Source: Xylaria sp. FL1777 (Eukaryota; Ascomycota; Sordariomycetes; Xylariales; Xylariaceae). Taken from it: a stretch of 64,000 nucleotides of DNA. The position numbers and the translations under genes were made by a program. The notes under the pieces were generated by a model. It was not told where the DNA came from. It did no database searches and was given only the letters and a program-made list of their open reading frames with translations. This document shows, piece by piece, positions 23,093 to 34,590 of the stretch; the first letter of the stretch is position 1; each line of letters opens with the position of its first letter. The stretch lies in assembly GCA_022578965.1 (NCBI GenBank), contig MU400573.1, positions 62,001-126,000 on the forward strand. The letters run 5' to 3'.

Positions 23093-24872
23093 ATGGAAAA
23101 AACGACGCCAGCCTCTGTTAACAACACTGAACCAACCTCCACTGAGGCAAAAACAGCTAAGGGGTGGAGATTCTGGCTCGTCTTCGTTTGCCTTGCCCTT
23201 ACAGCTTTTCTCAGTGCCCTTGAGGGCTCAATTGTATCAACCGCTCTCCCGACAATTGCCCGCGCCCTTCAGGCATCGGAAGACTATATCTGGGTAGTTA
23301 ATGTCTACTATCTCACTAGGTATGTATCCTGCTTTCCCTTTGCTTTCCCTTTGCAGCTTCATATACAAAGCTATTAATGACAAGTTCAGTGCTGCGGTTC
23401 AACCTATTTACGGCCAGCTAGCTGATCTTTGGGGTCGGCGATGGCTCATGATCGGGGCAGTCGCAATTTTTACGTTGGGCAGTGGTATCTGTGGCGGCTC
23501 AACATCGGTCAATATGCTCATTGGAGGACGAACAGTACAAGGTCTCGGGGCTGCCGGGATCAACAGTAAAACTCTCCTGATCATTTGTCATACTAATGAA
23601 GTACTAACACAACTTATCACAGTGCTGATCGAACTGATTATTTGTGACCTGTTGCCTTTACGGGAACGTGGACAATTCTTTGGTGCTCTTTTCCTCTTCA
23701 TTATCTTCGGATCAGTCCTCGGCCCGTTCTTGGGCGGCATTCTTGTTGATCGAGCCTCATGGAGATGGGCGTTCTATATTAACATACCATTTGGCGGCGC
23801 TTCGCTCATTCTTTTGTTTTTCGTTCTCCGTGTGCAGCATAAATCTCCCGGTAACTCAATCGACAAACTAAAGAAGATAGACCTCTTTGGTAACCTTCTA
23901 CTTGCTGCATCGGTATCTTCGGTCTTATACGCCCTGACTTATGGAGGTACTCGGTATAATTGGTCGAACGCAGCCATCGTCGTGAGCCTTGTTTTAGGTC
24001 TCCTAGGCCATGGGCTATTCCTTCTTTTCGAGGCTTCGCCTTTATGTAAAAATCCGGTCATGCCGCTTTCTCTTTTCAAAAACAGAACATCTACGGCGGC
24101 ATTCATCGCGACATTCCTGAACACCCTCGTCTCGTTCTGGGCGCTCTATTTCCTCCCGCTATATTTCCAATCGGTCAAGCTAGTCTCTCCGACGCGGTCT
24201 GGCGTTCTGCTTCTACCTTTCTCCGCTATTTTCTCTGTCTCGGCGTTAGTAGGGGGCGGTCTAGCCACGAAATTAGGACGCTTTCGAATAATTCATTTTG
24301 TTGGCTTCGCCCTCATGACCATTGGCATCGGAACGTTCACACTGTTTGACAGGAACACGCCTCTGGCCGAATATGCTGTATTAGAAATCATTTTTGCCTT
24401 TGGGCTTGGTGTCGTTACCCCTAGTCTTCTGACAGCTATTCAAGCTGCCTTACCAGATGAGTTAAATGCAGCTAGCACGGGTACCTTCGCGTTCGTAAGA
24501 AGCATTGGCACCATTTGGGGAGTAAGCATCCCGGCTGCTGTCTTCAATAATAGGGTTGACCAACTCCTATTTGAACTCTCCGACGAGGCTGCGAGGGCTG
24601 CTCTAGAACGTGGGCGGGCATATGAATCTGCGTCAGAGGCATTTGTGAATTCCTTCCCTGGCCCTGTTCGAGATATAATTATTAGTATATACGAACGAAG
24701 TCTAATGCGAGTTTGGCAAATTGGAATCATTTTTGCAGGTCTGGGGTTCCTTATCGTCTTCCTTGAGAAGAATCTAGAATTGCGGACCGAGCATCAGAAT
24801 CAAGACTTTGCGTTGGAAGGTCGCCCGCGGAATACTGACACTGCCACTTCTGAAGATCCAATAGTTCAGTAG
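23093..24872 (+). CDS. MFS drug/toxin exporter (DHA2, 14-TM type)
   Basis: This plasma-membrane proton antiporter of the major facilitator superfamily is likely an exporter of drugs or metabolites. Exons 23093-23319, 23390-23565 and 23623-24872 join in phase to about 550 aa. The start is MEKTTPASVNN; the ORF runs open upstream, but the preceding segment lacks typical sequence and the hydrophobic region begins right after this start. Motifs: A-L-E-G-S-I-V-S-T-A-L-P-T-I in TM1, G-Q-L-A-D-L-W-G-R-R (motif A, loop 2-3), G-R-T-V-Q-G-L-G-A-A-G (motif B/TM4) and G-S-V-L-G-P-F-L-G-G (motif C of antiporters, TM5). Splicing supplies the residues S-A-A-V-Q-P and I-N-M-L-I-E that the family expects at both junctions. 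The substrate is unknown and no biosynthetic cluster is visible beside it. Confidence 0.92.
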
Positions 24873-25835
24873 TTTTAATCACTATTGTTTCAAGAGAAAG
24901 GTAATTGCTACGCGCAACTCGGCTTTGTACTTTACGAAGGTAGTCCTAGAATTCACTAATTGCCGTTCCCTTTCATCCCATACTCATAAATTTCTCTATA
25001 AAAACCGGCTTGGAATTCTTAGTTACAACTCAGTGCCCAAGTATTGAAGTAGAGTAGAGTGGTTGAATGAGCTGACTAGCCAGTTAGAGTAAGTCTGGGC
25101 TGAGTCATATGGTAGAAATGAGAGTATGGGTATTGCGCTAGATTTCGAAGTATGGACTTGAGCATCATGAACAACATGATGGAAATTAGCTACGGTCGCT
25201 TTATTTGTATTGTTAGATAGCCCTTCAATTGATCGTTCCATTCCCCAATTCACACATGGCCTAATTGCTTGGATGCGTAAGTTATGACTTATCTCCTTGC
25301 AATTGGAGTGTTGTGGTAGATCTTGCGCGATCACACTGCTCCATTTCAGTATATATTCATTTAATCAGGCATAGTCTCCATTGTCCAGACTCTATTCTCT
25401 ATTCTCTATTGAAACCCTAATATGGCGCACTCGTTATCCCGAATGCCTTGTCTAGAAACTGATAGGTTAGCGTTCTAGTTACAGAATGCAAAAGCGGTCA
25501 TATTCGCTTGAAGATAACTCAGGCCCTCGTTCTAAGGAATTCAAATCACCTCCTCCTCTTCAGCGACAGAATTGAGCGCGTTATAGCATCTATAAGAGTT
25601 TGGCGACCAGAAAATCCCTATCTTCAATCTTACGGACGTACCCGAGAGAGAAGGAGGCTTAGCGTTCGAGACTTTACAACTAGGAGGATAAGTGACAAAA
25701 ACGCAGTTACGAAGATATCGCCAACTGTTAATAGAAAACAGAAAGCGTCTGCATATTATTGGTAGGGGCCGCCTAGATGATATGTTACTAGGCACATGAC
25801 GATTATACAATATCCCGACATTCTTTTCAGCGTAA
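24873..25835. other. Intergenic, convergent 3' ends
   Basis: The stretch lies between the MFS gene and the tail of the HET gene. Short ORFs (25023-25334 minus, 25508-25765 plus) show no motif. A short repeat of CTATTCTCTATTCTC is at about 25389-25408. Confidence 0.5.
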
Positions 25836-27833
25836 CTAGTGCAACTCAATATCCTGCACACGTTGCAGCCCCCTTTTGACTGCCTCACCTTTCATGACTC
25901 CATCCACGATACATTGTCCCACGATGGTATATCCTCCGTCCGGCCTTTGTCTAAGCACACAAGGCATGCTTGCACCCAAGAGAATCACGACCCGATCACC
26001 AGTCCTTGTGTTACGGTGAAACCACCCGATTTCGCCTTCATCCGTATATCCCAATCTCATATTTGCCTTCAGATTCTTCTGGATGGCTCTGCAGTCTTCC
26101 TCGAGTCTTTCCCGGTCACTTGGTGAGAGGGGAGTGCTGCTTTTCATGGAAAAGTAGGCCACGAACCGCTTGCCATTAATCTTGAAGCACTGAGCCTCAC
26201 AGCAATTAAGCCATTGTATCAAGTAAGGGGCCTGCTCTAGAATCGTCTCCTTTTTGTTTAGCAGCGTATGGAGAAGTGTGTAAAGATGTGTCCCGGGCCT
26301 CCTGTGTTTCATCCTCGATCGAGTGATATCGATGAGAAGCCAACAGAGAGTCTTCATTGTACCCGCGGGCTCGGGTGCGAAGAAGAGTCTTTCGTTCTTG
26401 GAGTTTCGCTTCCAAGCCCTTGGTCGGAGAAGTTCTCCTTTTGATAGCCCGCTTTCTCTAGCTTCATCCAGGGTAGGCGAGCAGTCCGCAATAGTGCCAA
26501 GGAAGAATCCTTTGGCGGTAATTGCCTGCCCATGTACTCTAAATGATGGAGTATGGTGACCAGAGGAGTGGTAGGGGCCATAGCTTGTATATGTAAGCAG
26601 ACTAGGCCGACCTAAACGACGACGTGAGATTCTGTATGAGTGCCAGTATCTTGAATCAAACCAGTTCGGGTACCAGGTTTCGATTCCATGTCCTTTTGAG
26701 ATCACAACATCAAAGTTCCCAGTTGCGCGTATCAGTCTGATAGTCATGTCTCTATTAATGTCCTCTTGAGGTAGAGTGTAACTAGGGAAAGGTACTAAGT
26801 AAGCCCCGTCATGAGCCAATCCGAGCAGAGCGAAGACACGGTCTCGAATGAACTGGGCTTTAGCCAAATAACATAGTCCAAGCGCTTCGACTAGAGACAG
26901 GGGTTTCAAGGCGAGTTGTGAGGTCCTAATCTTGTAGAGACATTTAATATGATTCCATACTTTCTCCCTTTTCCCGCGAATGTAGTTGCTAAGAAGGGAA
27001 AAGGCCTGAAGAAGTTGGCTCAAATCGAACGCTTGCCTCCCCCATACTATTGTCAGACGAGGATTCATCGAGATCTCTTGGATGATCCAGGCTCGCCGCC
27101 AGTATGGACTGTCAAGAAATAGAAACAGCGCAGTTTCCTCAGCAGCAGATAGTTGCATTAGGCTTCGCACTACAACGGCTCTTGTCGAAACCTCTGTATG
27201 GTTAATGCTAGGGTATTGTGTTTCTCGATCGATACTGCGATGCCTCGTCGATTTTCTTCTTTTGCGAGCATCCCTTTTGGCCTGTATTCGTTCATGCTTC
27301 TCAGCCCGTTTTGGTCCGTCGCGCCTGGTAACACGGTGAACCGCTTCTGCTAGAGCCTGTTGCCACGCCTGACCAGGGCCCCGGAGGTGGGAAAACACGA
27401 GGGAGGCAGATCGATAGATCGCACCCATCCGTAGAACCTGCTGGCTGCGCTCTTCATCGTCATACTGATTGATGCAGAGGTCGTCCGCCCAGACTCTGTA
27501 GAAGCCCCTGCGGCGCAGCTCTTCCAAGGCTTTGTACAAATTGAAGGTGATGGGGATCAAGTCGCCGGACAGCACTATTCGTTTAAGAGCATTATGATCG
27601 CCCCAGTAGTACGAGAGCGCAACGAAATCGTTATCGAGATTGAACAGAGAGGCATGCTCCAAGCGGCACCGAATACGGGTGTCCTCTGGCGAGGGAGGTT
27701 CGATAATGAGTATTCGGATTTCATTTCCTGTGGCGCTCAAGGGTTGGTAGCTTATACCTCGGTCAGGCGAGATGCAAAAAGCTGACACATCTGTCATAGC
27801 TGAAAATGTATCGTGCCTTTCTAGGCAACGCAA
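25836..27833 (-). CDS. HET-domain protein (heterokaryon incompatibility)
   Basis: The single-exon gene encodes up to 665 aa. The HET domain sits at about residues 70-270: F-V-A-L-S-Y-Y-W-G-D, then R-R-R-G-F-Y-R-V-W-A-D-D-L-C-I-N-Q, then Q-Q-V-L-R-M-G-A-I-Y-R-S-A. HET domains trigger cell death after fusion with a genetically different individual and are related to TIR-like domains. The C-terminus has the usual HET-protein ending (G-D-R-V-V-I-L-L-G-A-S-M-P…Y-T-I-V-G-Q-C-I-V-D-G-V-M-K-G-E-A). Two starts are possible, 27833 or MTDVSAFCIS at 27797; the second looks better because the sequence before it is not conserved-looking. A basic stretch rich in Lys/Arg around residues 165-200 interrupts the HET domain. 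The partner is unknown. Confidence 0.9.
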   Translation of the reverse strand: MRCLERHDTFSAMTDVSAFCISPDRGISYQPLSATGNEIRILIIEPPSPEDTRIRCRLEHASLFNLDNDFVALSYYWGDHNALKRIVLSGDLIPITFNLYKALEELRRRGFYRVWADDLCINQYDDEERSQQVLRMGAIYRSASLVFSHLRGPGQAWQQALAEAVHRVTRRDGPKRAEKHERIQAKRDARKRRKSTRHRSIDRETQYPSINHTEVSTRAVVVRSLMQLSAAEETALFLFLDSPYWRRAWIIQEISMNPRLTIVWGRQAFDLSQLLQAFSLLSNYIRGKREKVWNHIKCLYKIRTSQLALKPLSLVEALGLCYLAKAQFIRDRVFALLGLAHDGAYLVPFPSYTLPQEDINRDMTIRLIRATGNFDVVISKGHGIETWYPNWFDSRYWHSYRISRRRLGRPSLLTYTSYGPYHSSGHHTPSFRVHGQAITAKGFFLGTIADCSPTLDEARESGLSKGELLRPRAWKRNSKNERLFFAPEPAGTMKTLCWLLIDITRSRMKHRRPGTHLYTLLHTLLNKKETILEQAPYLIQWLNCCEAQCFKINGKRFVAYFSMKSSTPLSPSDRERLEEDCRAIQKNLKANMRLGYTDEGEIGWFHRNTRTGDRVVILLGASMPCVLRQRPDGGYTIVGQCIVDGVMKGEAVKRGLQRVQDIELH

Positions 27834-28582
27834 TACACATGATGAGAAATGAGACTTGGGCGTAAGTCAGGCAGATACAAGTAAGAACAGATGAGGAAGA
27901 ACATCACTTTACTAGGTTCGCCACGAGCCAAGTCCACAACCATACGTTCCACGTGGCGGGGTGCAGAGGGTAGCATTGCATTAACACACTGGAATTTGTG
28001 GGATACACAAGAAGTAGGATAATTAAGAAGAGGAAAATTGGCCTGGAGGCGTGCATATCCGATTCATAAACGATAGTATTCGTTGCAGAGTCTCGGAGGG
28101 GGGGAAGATATCCTATCAAAATTGCTACCGCGCTTCAAACATTACGTTACCGAATTTTTTTTAGAAAACAAGAAAGGAAAAGAAATTTTATAGTAATTAG
28201 AAATCTTATGATTAATCCTATACGATATATGATTAAAGAGAGCGACTTCGGCCTAATCACTATCCAACGTTGTTAGTCAGAACGGTAATGAGAAGCTACC
28301 CCAACCCACCAACTCATCAGTATCATGTATGCAACACATATATGTAGAGTTGCTTAGTCGCTTAATGCTTCATACTTATTAGGATGAATTGTATTGCGTA
28401 TTATGTGATAAAGATGATGATCTCATTATATATTCGTCAATACATATCGAAGCGCATGGTTCATTGCGAGCTCTAAAGACGTTTCTGTGTTGATCTCTGC
28501 CACTTCAGTAAATAAACACACCTTCTCATTTCAATGAATCCTTGCAGAAATATCTGTAAGAACCCCCCAAGAAATTATTATT
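27834..28582. other. Intergenic, nothing recognised
   Basis: The stretch separates the 5' end of the HET gene and the 3' end of the peptidase gene. It is AT-rich with one motif-less ORF (27904-28119 minus). It would hold the HET promoter. Confidence 0.5.
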
Positions 28583-31208
28583 CTATGTCTTGATAATGTT
28601 CGCAGCAACCAATATAGCATCCGCCGTCTTTTTCACGAAGTCGGCCGCGACAGAAAGGTTACCCGCTAGGAACGACTCAGTGATACCTGGGAACGTAGTC
28701 GGTGCGTACCCTGTCAGAAGCCGGTTAGATCTCCCCAACTACAGAAGCACGACCGCAGAGGTGGCGATGCTACATACCAGTGTCCAGTCCAGGTGCGAAA
28801 ATGAGGTTTTGGTAGAACTCCCTATTCGGCAGACCTCCCTGAGAAACAAAACCTCGCTGAAAGTCTCGCTTCTTGTGGTTTACTACAGTCGTCAGAGCGG
28901 CGTCGTTATTGGCCACGGCCTGTTGCTCGAGGGCGTCGATTTCCCGCGTCCTTGATGTGAACTCGTCGAGCGCACTACGGAGCACAGATGTGTCGAGAGT
29001 ATCTGACGTCGAATTGATGGTGCTCAACAGATCGTCATAGTAAATTTCCATCTGCGTCGCCCAATTCGACACGTTGAGTGGAAGTGACTCGGCTGTGGCG
29101 AGATTGTAGGCCAAGAGACTCAGATACTAGATCATCCCATGTTAGTCGCTAAATAATGCTTGCAGAATGAGTTACTCGTGAGAGCTGTACCTGTGTCATA
29201 TACTTATGTGCTAGGAACTTCGAATCGCCGAAGTTCGTCATCCAATGGTACGAGTCGTAGTTACTATGATAATGATAGACCGGATCATCATTACCGCCAT
29301 TTGCACTCATATCGATCTGGGGAAAGTTTAGTTAGCTATTCATTACGGAGATCAGAGTGTAGTACTTACAGCGCCGATTCCTTTATGGACGAAAGAGGTG
29401 TAGTCACTACCACTACCAAGCACTCCTATTTCACCACCCGTACTACAACATTAGGGTCAGTAGTTATTCTCCCACCGAGATCTATACGGATTGAGGGACT
29501 TTCAAGACATAGCTCCAGCTGTAACAGAATCTTTGCCGCTGGATTTGGAAAATGATAAGATCTTGATCCCGGGTGCCACTTACTACTCAAGCCATGCATC
29601 GTACATGGTTCGGTTAGTGTCCATCCAGGGCACCTTCTTCATAACATTGGTTGAAATCTCGTGGAGCTCCGGCGTAGCGTCAATACTACCCACACTCCGG
29701 GTCAGTATTCGCCCAAGCAAGAAGAAAACAAACCCGAGAATCACTCACTAGGGCCAGGCGCCCGTAGCCCCGACATCGATATTGAGATATGAGATGGCAG
29801 TGTCCGTGAGCCAGGGGATGTACTCCTCAACCCATTCCGTGGACCCGACCAACCCATACTACGCACATACTAACACATTAGTCAAGATATCTCTAATTTA
29901 GCATTGTAGAACCCGCTAGTCCATGCGAGATGAGGAGGCTAGGGGATCAGGCACACAGGTGGGATCTCTACGCACCTCTTCCGCATCCCAAGAGCACAAC
30001 ACTATGTTCCTCTTCGGCCGCCACCCCTGAGCCAGGAGTTTACCGAACGCTCGAGAGAGTTCGACGATGATTGCCGTCCCACTGTTGGGATCAGCCGCAC
30101 CCCCAACGATCCAGGCATCTCTGTGGTTCCCAATGATGACGGTTTCGTCGGGGTTCGTGCCATTGATTATGCCGACGGTGTCCCAGATATCGGTATAGAC
30201 ATCTTCCATGAGATTGCTCATGCTGAGAGTCGTTCCAGGGGCTGGGCCAGTGCTATAAGTGGTATTCAACGCCCCAACCCATCGAGTGCGGTTCACTGTT
30301 TCGCCATCGATCCCATGGCCGTCAAGCGCAGCTAGTATAGGAATCGCATCAATGTAGGAGATTGGGATGGAGGGAATCTGAGGCATGACCGCATGGCGAT
30401 CCGCTCGGGGAGAGTCCGCCCTCGACGGATAGCCCGGGGTCGTCGGATCTCCCGGATACGTCGACAAGTACTGCACGCTGCCGCGTTGCACGGAGGTGGG
30501 ATTCCGCGCTGGGCCGTCCGGGTACGCCGCATAGCCGTTTGCCTCGGTGACGTTTCCGTCGTCGGCCGTGTCGGTGAAGAGAACCGCGCCGACCATGCCA
30601 TTCGCCTGCGCGTTTTTGACCTTCAGGCCGCGAAAGGGGCCGCCGTACCGGGAGACGGCGATCTTCCCCTCAAGCGGCACCCCCAGCTCTTTCAGGCGGG
30701 CAAAGTCGTCCTGCTGTCCCCTGCCGACGTAGACGAACTCGGCTTCGGCACTGCCGCTCGCAGAATACCCGTGGAAAGTGGGCACGCGGTTGGGGTAGCT
30801 CGTTGTCTCGTCGGCGGCCAATACGGCCTCCTCGAGAAGGGGTTGGAAGGTGCTGCCGTTGGCGTACGTGAGACTCAAGGATTTGTTGACGGGGTAGTTC
30901 AGGAAAACATTGTAGGAGACGACGCTCGCATTCCACCCATTCTCCCGGAATCGGTCGGCAGTCCAGTCGGCCATTGTCATGTTTTTCCCCGCCACATGAT
31001 AGCCGTGAGTATAGTAGTAGGACCATTCTGAAATGCTGACATTTGATACAGAATCGATAAGAATTTTCTCCTCTGGACTGAGAGTTGAGAGGGGAGTCGT
31101 TTGTCTCTTGGCGAGCTCCGAAGGTTGAAAGTGACGTTCATGTAGACAGGCGTGGCATAGGGTAGCCAGTGCTGCGGACAGCAGGAGGATTCTTATGTTC
31201 CACAGCAT
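28583..31208 (-). CDS. Secreted M28 metallopeptidase, glutamate carboxypeptidase II-like
   Basis: Seven exons join in phase: 31208-29976, 29858-29749, 29694-29584, 29442-29370, 29316-29191, 29126-28778, 28710-28583, giving 709 aa. The signal peptide is MLWNIRILLLSAALATLCHA. A PA (protease-associated) domain is around residues 150-300 (G-K-I-A-V-S-R-Y-G-G-P-F-R-G). The M28 di-zinc site is complete across exons: the H and D of G-N-H-R-D-A-W, the D of A-A-D-P-N-S-G, the E-E of W-D-A-E-E-Y-G spanning the first splice, the D of G-S-G-S-D-Y-T, and the H of Y-H-Y-H-S-N-Y-D-S. The C-terminal helical dimerisation domain follows. Several N-x-S/T sites fit a secreted or vacuolar glycoprotein that trims C-terminal residues from peptides. 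The gene looks functional. Confidence 0.93.
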
Positions 31209-32145
31209 GTTGGATTACTTCTTGGCCGTACCGTATTCATACACCTACAAGTACCTATGGAATAAACGAGTTTGCCAAGTTGTTTAGTTTTATACATCGA
31301 TACAGCTTGGGGGACAGCTAGGCAACTATAGATGACCGCAAGCATACCCCAAGATTAACCCCAAGCGAGAATCTAGAGCAAGACGCATCTATAATCATGC
31401 AGAATGACAACACCGCGATCTCGAGAATGAAAAAACAATGTCGCATTCGAAAGCACACCGGCTATCAATTGGCTATTGGATTGTCGGTCGTACACCGTAT
31501 TCGAGCGACCTTCCCGATCGAGTGTGATCTCTAGCTCACTTGCAGGTCCGATTGACTCACGCCGTAGCAGACGGCTCATCGAGCAGACGTCCGTGGAGGC
31601 ACAAATCAGCCCACAGATAGCGAGGCGTTTTTTCGGGAGATTTTTCCGTCCTCCATAGAACAATTATTCAGCTAATCACTGGCCATTGTAGATGTTAGCT
31701 GGGACAATGTTAATGATAGACATAACTAGTACGGATTCGTCTTGACGTCAGTATCAAAGAGAGTGTAAACAAAGACGATGACATGATACTGGGTAGAAAA
31801 TGAGCGTTACATTGGGATGTTCCTATACCCGTGTAAGACTAGCCATGAGCCTAGTATCGGTATATCTACCGCGGTTCTATGCAGATCATCCAGCACTCCA
31901 ACCCAGTGACCCCTCTTCCTTTCCCCACGTTGGAGGTTGTAGGCGACAACCGAGCGTGGGGAAAGTGTATCTCTTCACATCCTTTCTAGATGAAGCCTAG
32001 CGGAAAATGAAAGGCTTTGACTGAGATCGTGAGTGAGACAATTCGGTTTTTTTTTTCTTTTTTTCTTTACCTTTATATCGTAGGGTAGCGTCGTAAAGTG
32101 CTTGTTGCGGCCATGGATGTCCACTCTGGTTTACTAAACCTTTCC
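31209..32145. other. Intergenic between two minus-strand genes
   Basis: The stretch holds the peptidase promoter on the left and the monooxygenase 3' side on the right. It has a pyrimidine tract at 32047-32067 and a strong hairpin at 31919-31965 (listed separately). ORFs here are short and motif-less. Confidence 0.55.
31919..31965. other. Strong two-tier hairpin
   Basis: A perfect 11-bp stem CTTTCCCCACG / CGTGGGGAAAG encloses a second perfect 6-bp stem GGTTGT / ACAACC around a 5-nt loop, within 47 nt. It lies about 0.2 kb past the stop of the monooxygenase gene and 0.7 kb upstream of the peptidase gene. It could be a 3' processing or stability element, or a palindromic binding site; the function is unknown. 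Confidence 0.5.
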
Positions 32146-34590
32146 CTACACTATCGCATTATTTCTTCTATAGATGCCCTCAATAGTATAATCCTTCTTA
32201 GGTCCATGAACCGAGTATCCGAGCTTCCACTCCTGAAGATTCACAGCCTTGAAAAAGAACTCGTAGTGTACATCATACAAATCTTCTACGCACAGGTGGC
32301 TTGCTTTGGCGCGCCAGCCGTCACCTCTAGCTCCGATATGTTTCTGTCTCTCCTGTACCTCTTTCGCAGGACCCTGTGTCTGGCCCTCATCACTGCCGTC
32401 TCCGGCTTGGGAAGGGGGCGGGATGAACTCGACCTCGTGGAACAGGTAATCCGCACGCGCCTGGTCGTCTGTTCGTGCGAACCATACGCTTAGCTTGTCG
32501 CTTTCCTCGTCATATCGCCAGATATAACGCCGCGTAGCTCTGAACCGCATATTTGTGCCTGCTGCAGCGAATTCACCATCCTCGATGTATAAGTACTCAA
32601 GCCCCGTATCAGAAGTGTCTGCAGCGTCATCAGATTCTCCCGGAGGACCAGTAGTCGAGAACTTGTACTCCCGTCCATCTACTGTGCCAGTTCGTAGTAA
32701 AAATTTAGCTGTGCCGACAAACCGTCCTGAAGGATGGCTCGGCAGCTTGGACACGAGATCTCGTTCAAGATTCCACTCACCCAACAGTGACCGAAAAACA
32801 GCTGCTGCTATGAACGAGCGCCCAGTAAGACCTCCGAGGGCGGTATGATGTGTGGATTTTAGACTATTTGCGGCCTGTTCACGCTGAGCCTCCGAGGCCC
32901 CTTGACTGATATATCGCGCCGGAGTTAGGATATCCATGGGACGGCCGTTAGCAAGAACTGGTGTGTTTCCTATTGGCGCGGAAATCGACAGGTCTAGCGC
33001 CTTTGCGAACTCCTGCATCAGAAAGGAATAATCACCCATCGGAAATTGGGAGCACCGTGCGTTATCTCGGAGTGCTAGTGTACGCTGTATGCTATCATCG
33101 TTGGCAAGTGCAGCCTGAAGCGAGGGAGAACGAATGGAAGACTTCTCCTCCGCGTGCTCTTGGAAGAGATGTGTGACGAAGCGAGCTTGCATTTCCATGA
33201 CCCCCCAATACGGTGACCGATAGAAGCCGACAAACCCGAGTGTCGGTAAAGACGGGTGATGCGTCCCATGAAAAGCTAGCGCTACAGGTAGGTCTGGGTG
33301 AGCTGGGGAATGAGAAAGTACTTCCAAGACAGAAGGCGGTAGGAAAGATATCGACGGAGAAGGGTCAAAGCCCGTTGCAATAACAATTGCTGCAACATCA
33401 GTTAATGATTCCTCTCTATCTTCTGATGATATCGTAGCTGTAAATCCGCCGATTCTCGACAGTCGGCCTTTGTGGGGTTTAATAAGCGCAGATCGTACGA
33501 AATCCATATAGTGCATGCCTATAGCAAGGAATGGTGGCTTGTCAAGAAGTTCCCCGTCAATCTTAGTCTCTGGCGAAAAGATGGACTGGTCTGTGCCTAA
33601 AACCGATTGATATATTGAGTTGGATTTGCGTGCCGCGTCAACACTAATGTATCCTTGGTTGTTCACCAGTGGATGAGGACGCAGTGCCAGATTGTAAGAA
33701 GGCAAATCACACGGTAGAAAAGGGGGCGCCGGAGTGTCAGGCTAGCTTTACAGTTAACAACAACAACAACTAGCGAAGTGGACTATAAAAGGCGAAACCC
33801 ACCTTGACAGAGGTAAAAAGAGGAACTGTCCATGCTGGCCTCTGTGACACATGATGTATCGCGAACCGCTCTGCATTCTGAACTGCTTTGTGCCCTGGCG
33901 AGTGGATAAGGGAGGATAGATGAGTCGCAATAGTGCCAGCGATCTCAACCCCAGACATCTGTCCACCGACGACAACGATCTTGTCACTCGTATCCTTAGC
34001 ATTCAGTAAGAGGCTCTCGATATCTCGGTATTTGCTGCCGTGGATGATGGGCACCTCTCCTTCTTTTGGGATGTTCTTCGGCCACAACGGGCTCCCGAAA
34101 AAGCCTGTGGCTACCAGCAAATAGTCGAAAACGCTGGTCTGAGTGCCCTTCTCAGAGTCTGTCTGCACCTTCCATGAGCCGCCATCTTGTAGCTCTGCCT
34201 TTACCACCTTGTGGCCTAACCGTATATCGGCGCCTCCGTACTCTTTCAGATAGCGCTCCAAGTAGCGCCCTATTTGCCATGCTTTGGGGAAGTCCGGGTC
34301 AGAGTCCCGCCAGGCAAGATCACTAAATTGAACTGTGTGCTTGCTCTGATTGGCTACCATTAACGGATGAATGAGGCCGGCGCCATCGCTCTTGTGTGCC
34401 GGCCACAAGCCCCCAATGCGATGTTGAGAGTCAAATATAGTGACGTTGAAGGACGCCGGTGCAACATCATGTAAAAGGGTTTTGGCCGCTACTAGGCCAG
34501 ATGGCCCAGCACCTGTACGAGTTAGTTAAGATACCCATAGGGTTAGAAAATCTTCTTATACTTGCCTACGATGCAAACACTTTTTGTCAT
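32146..34590 (-). CDS. FAD-dependent monooxygenase fused to DUF6314-like domain
   Basis: Exons 34590-34566, 34512-33803 and 33741-32146 join in phase to 776 aa. The first exon is only 25 nt (MTKSVCIV plus one base) and its intron begins GC (GCAAGT) and ends CAG; splicing creates the FAD-binding G-A-G-P-S-G. A second dinucleotide-binding motif, V-V-V-G-G-Q-M-S-G-V-E-I-A, sits near residue 180, preceded by A-T-G-F-F-G-S-P and by I-I-H-G-S-K-Y-R-D, the flavin monooxygenase fingerprint region. After about residue 600 comes a separate domain with F-V-G-T-A-K-F-L-L-R, R-R-Y-I-W-R-Y-D, L-F-H-E-V-E-F, H-L-C-V-E-D-L-Y-D-V-H-Y and D-Y-T-I-E-G-I-Y-R-R, matching my memory of DUF6314. The flavin part should hydroxylate N or S atoms or do Baeyer-Villiger chemistry on an unknown substrate. 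Confidence 0.88.

Noticed and set aside
23093..34590. Secondary-metabolite cluster (MFS, peptidase, monooxygenase)
   Set aside because: No polyketide synthase, peptide synthetase, terpene cyclase or pathway regulator is present in the window.
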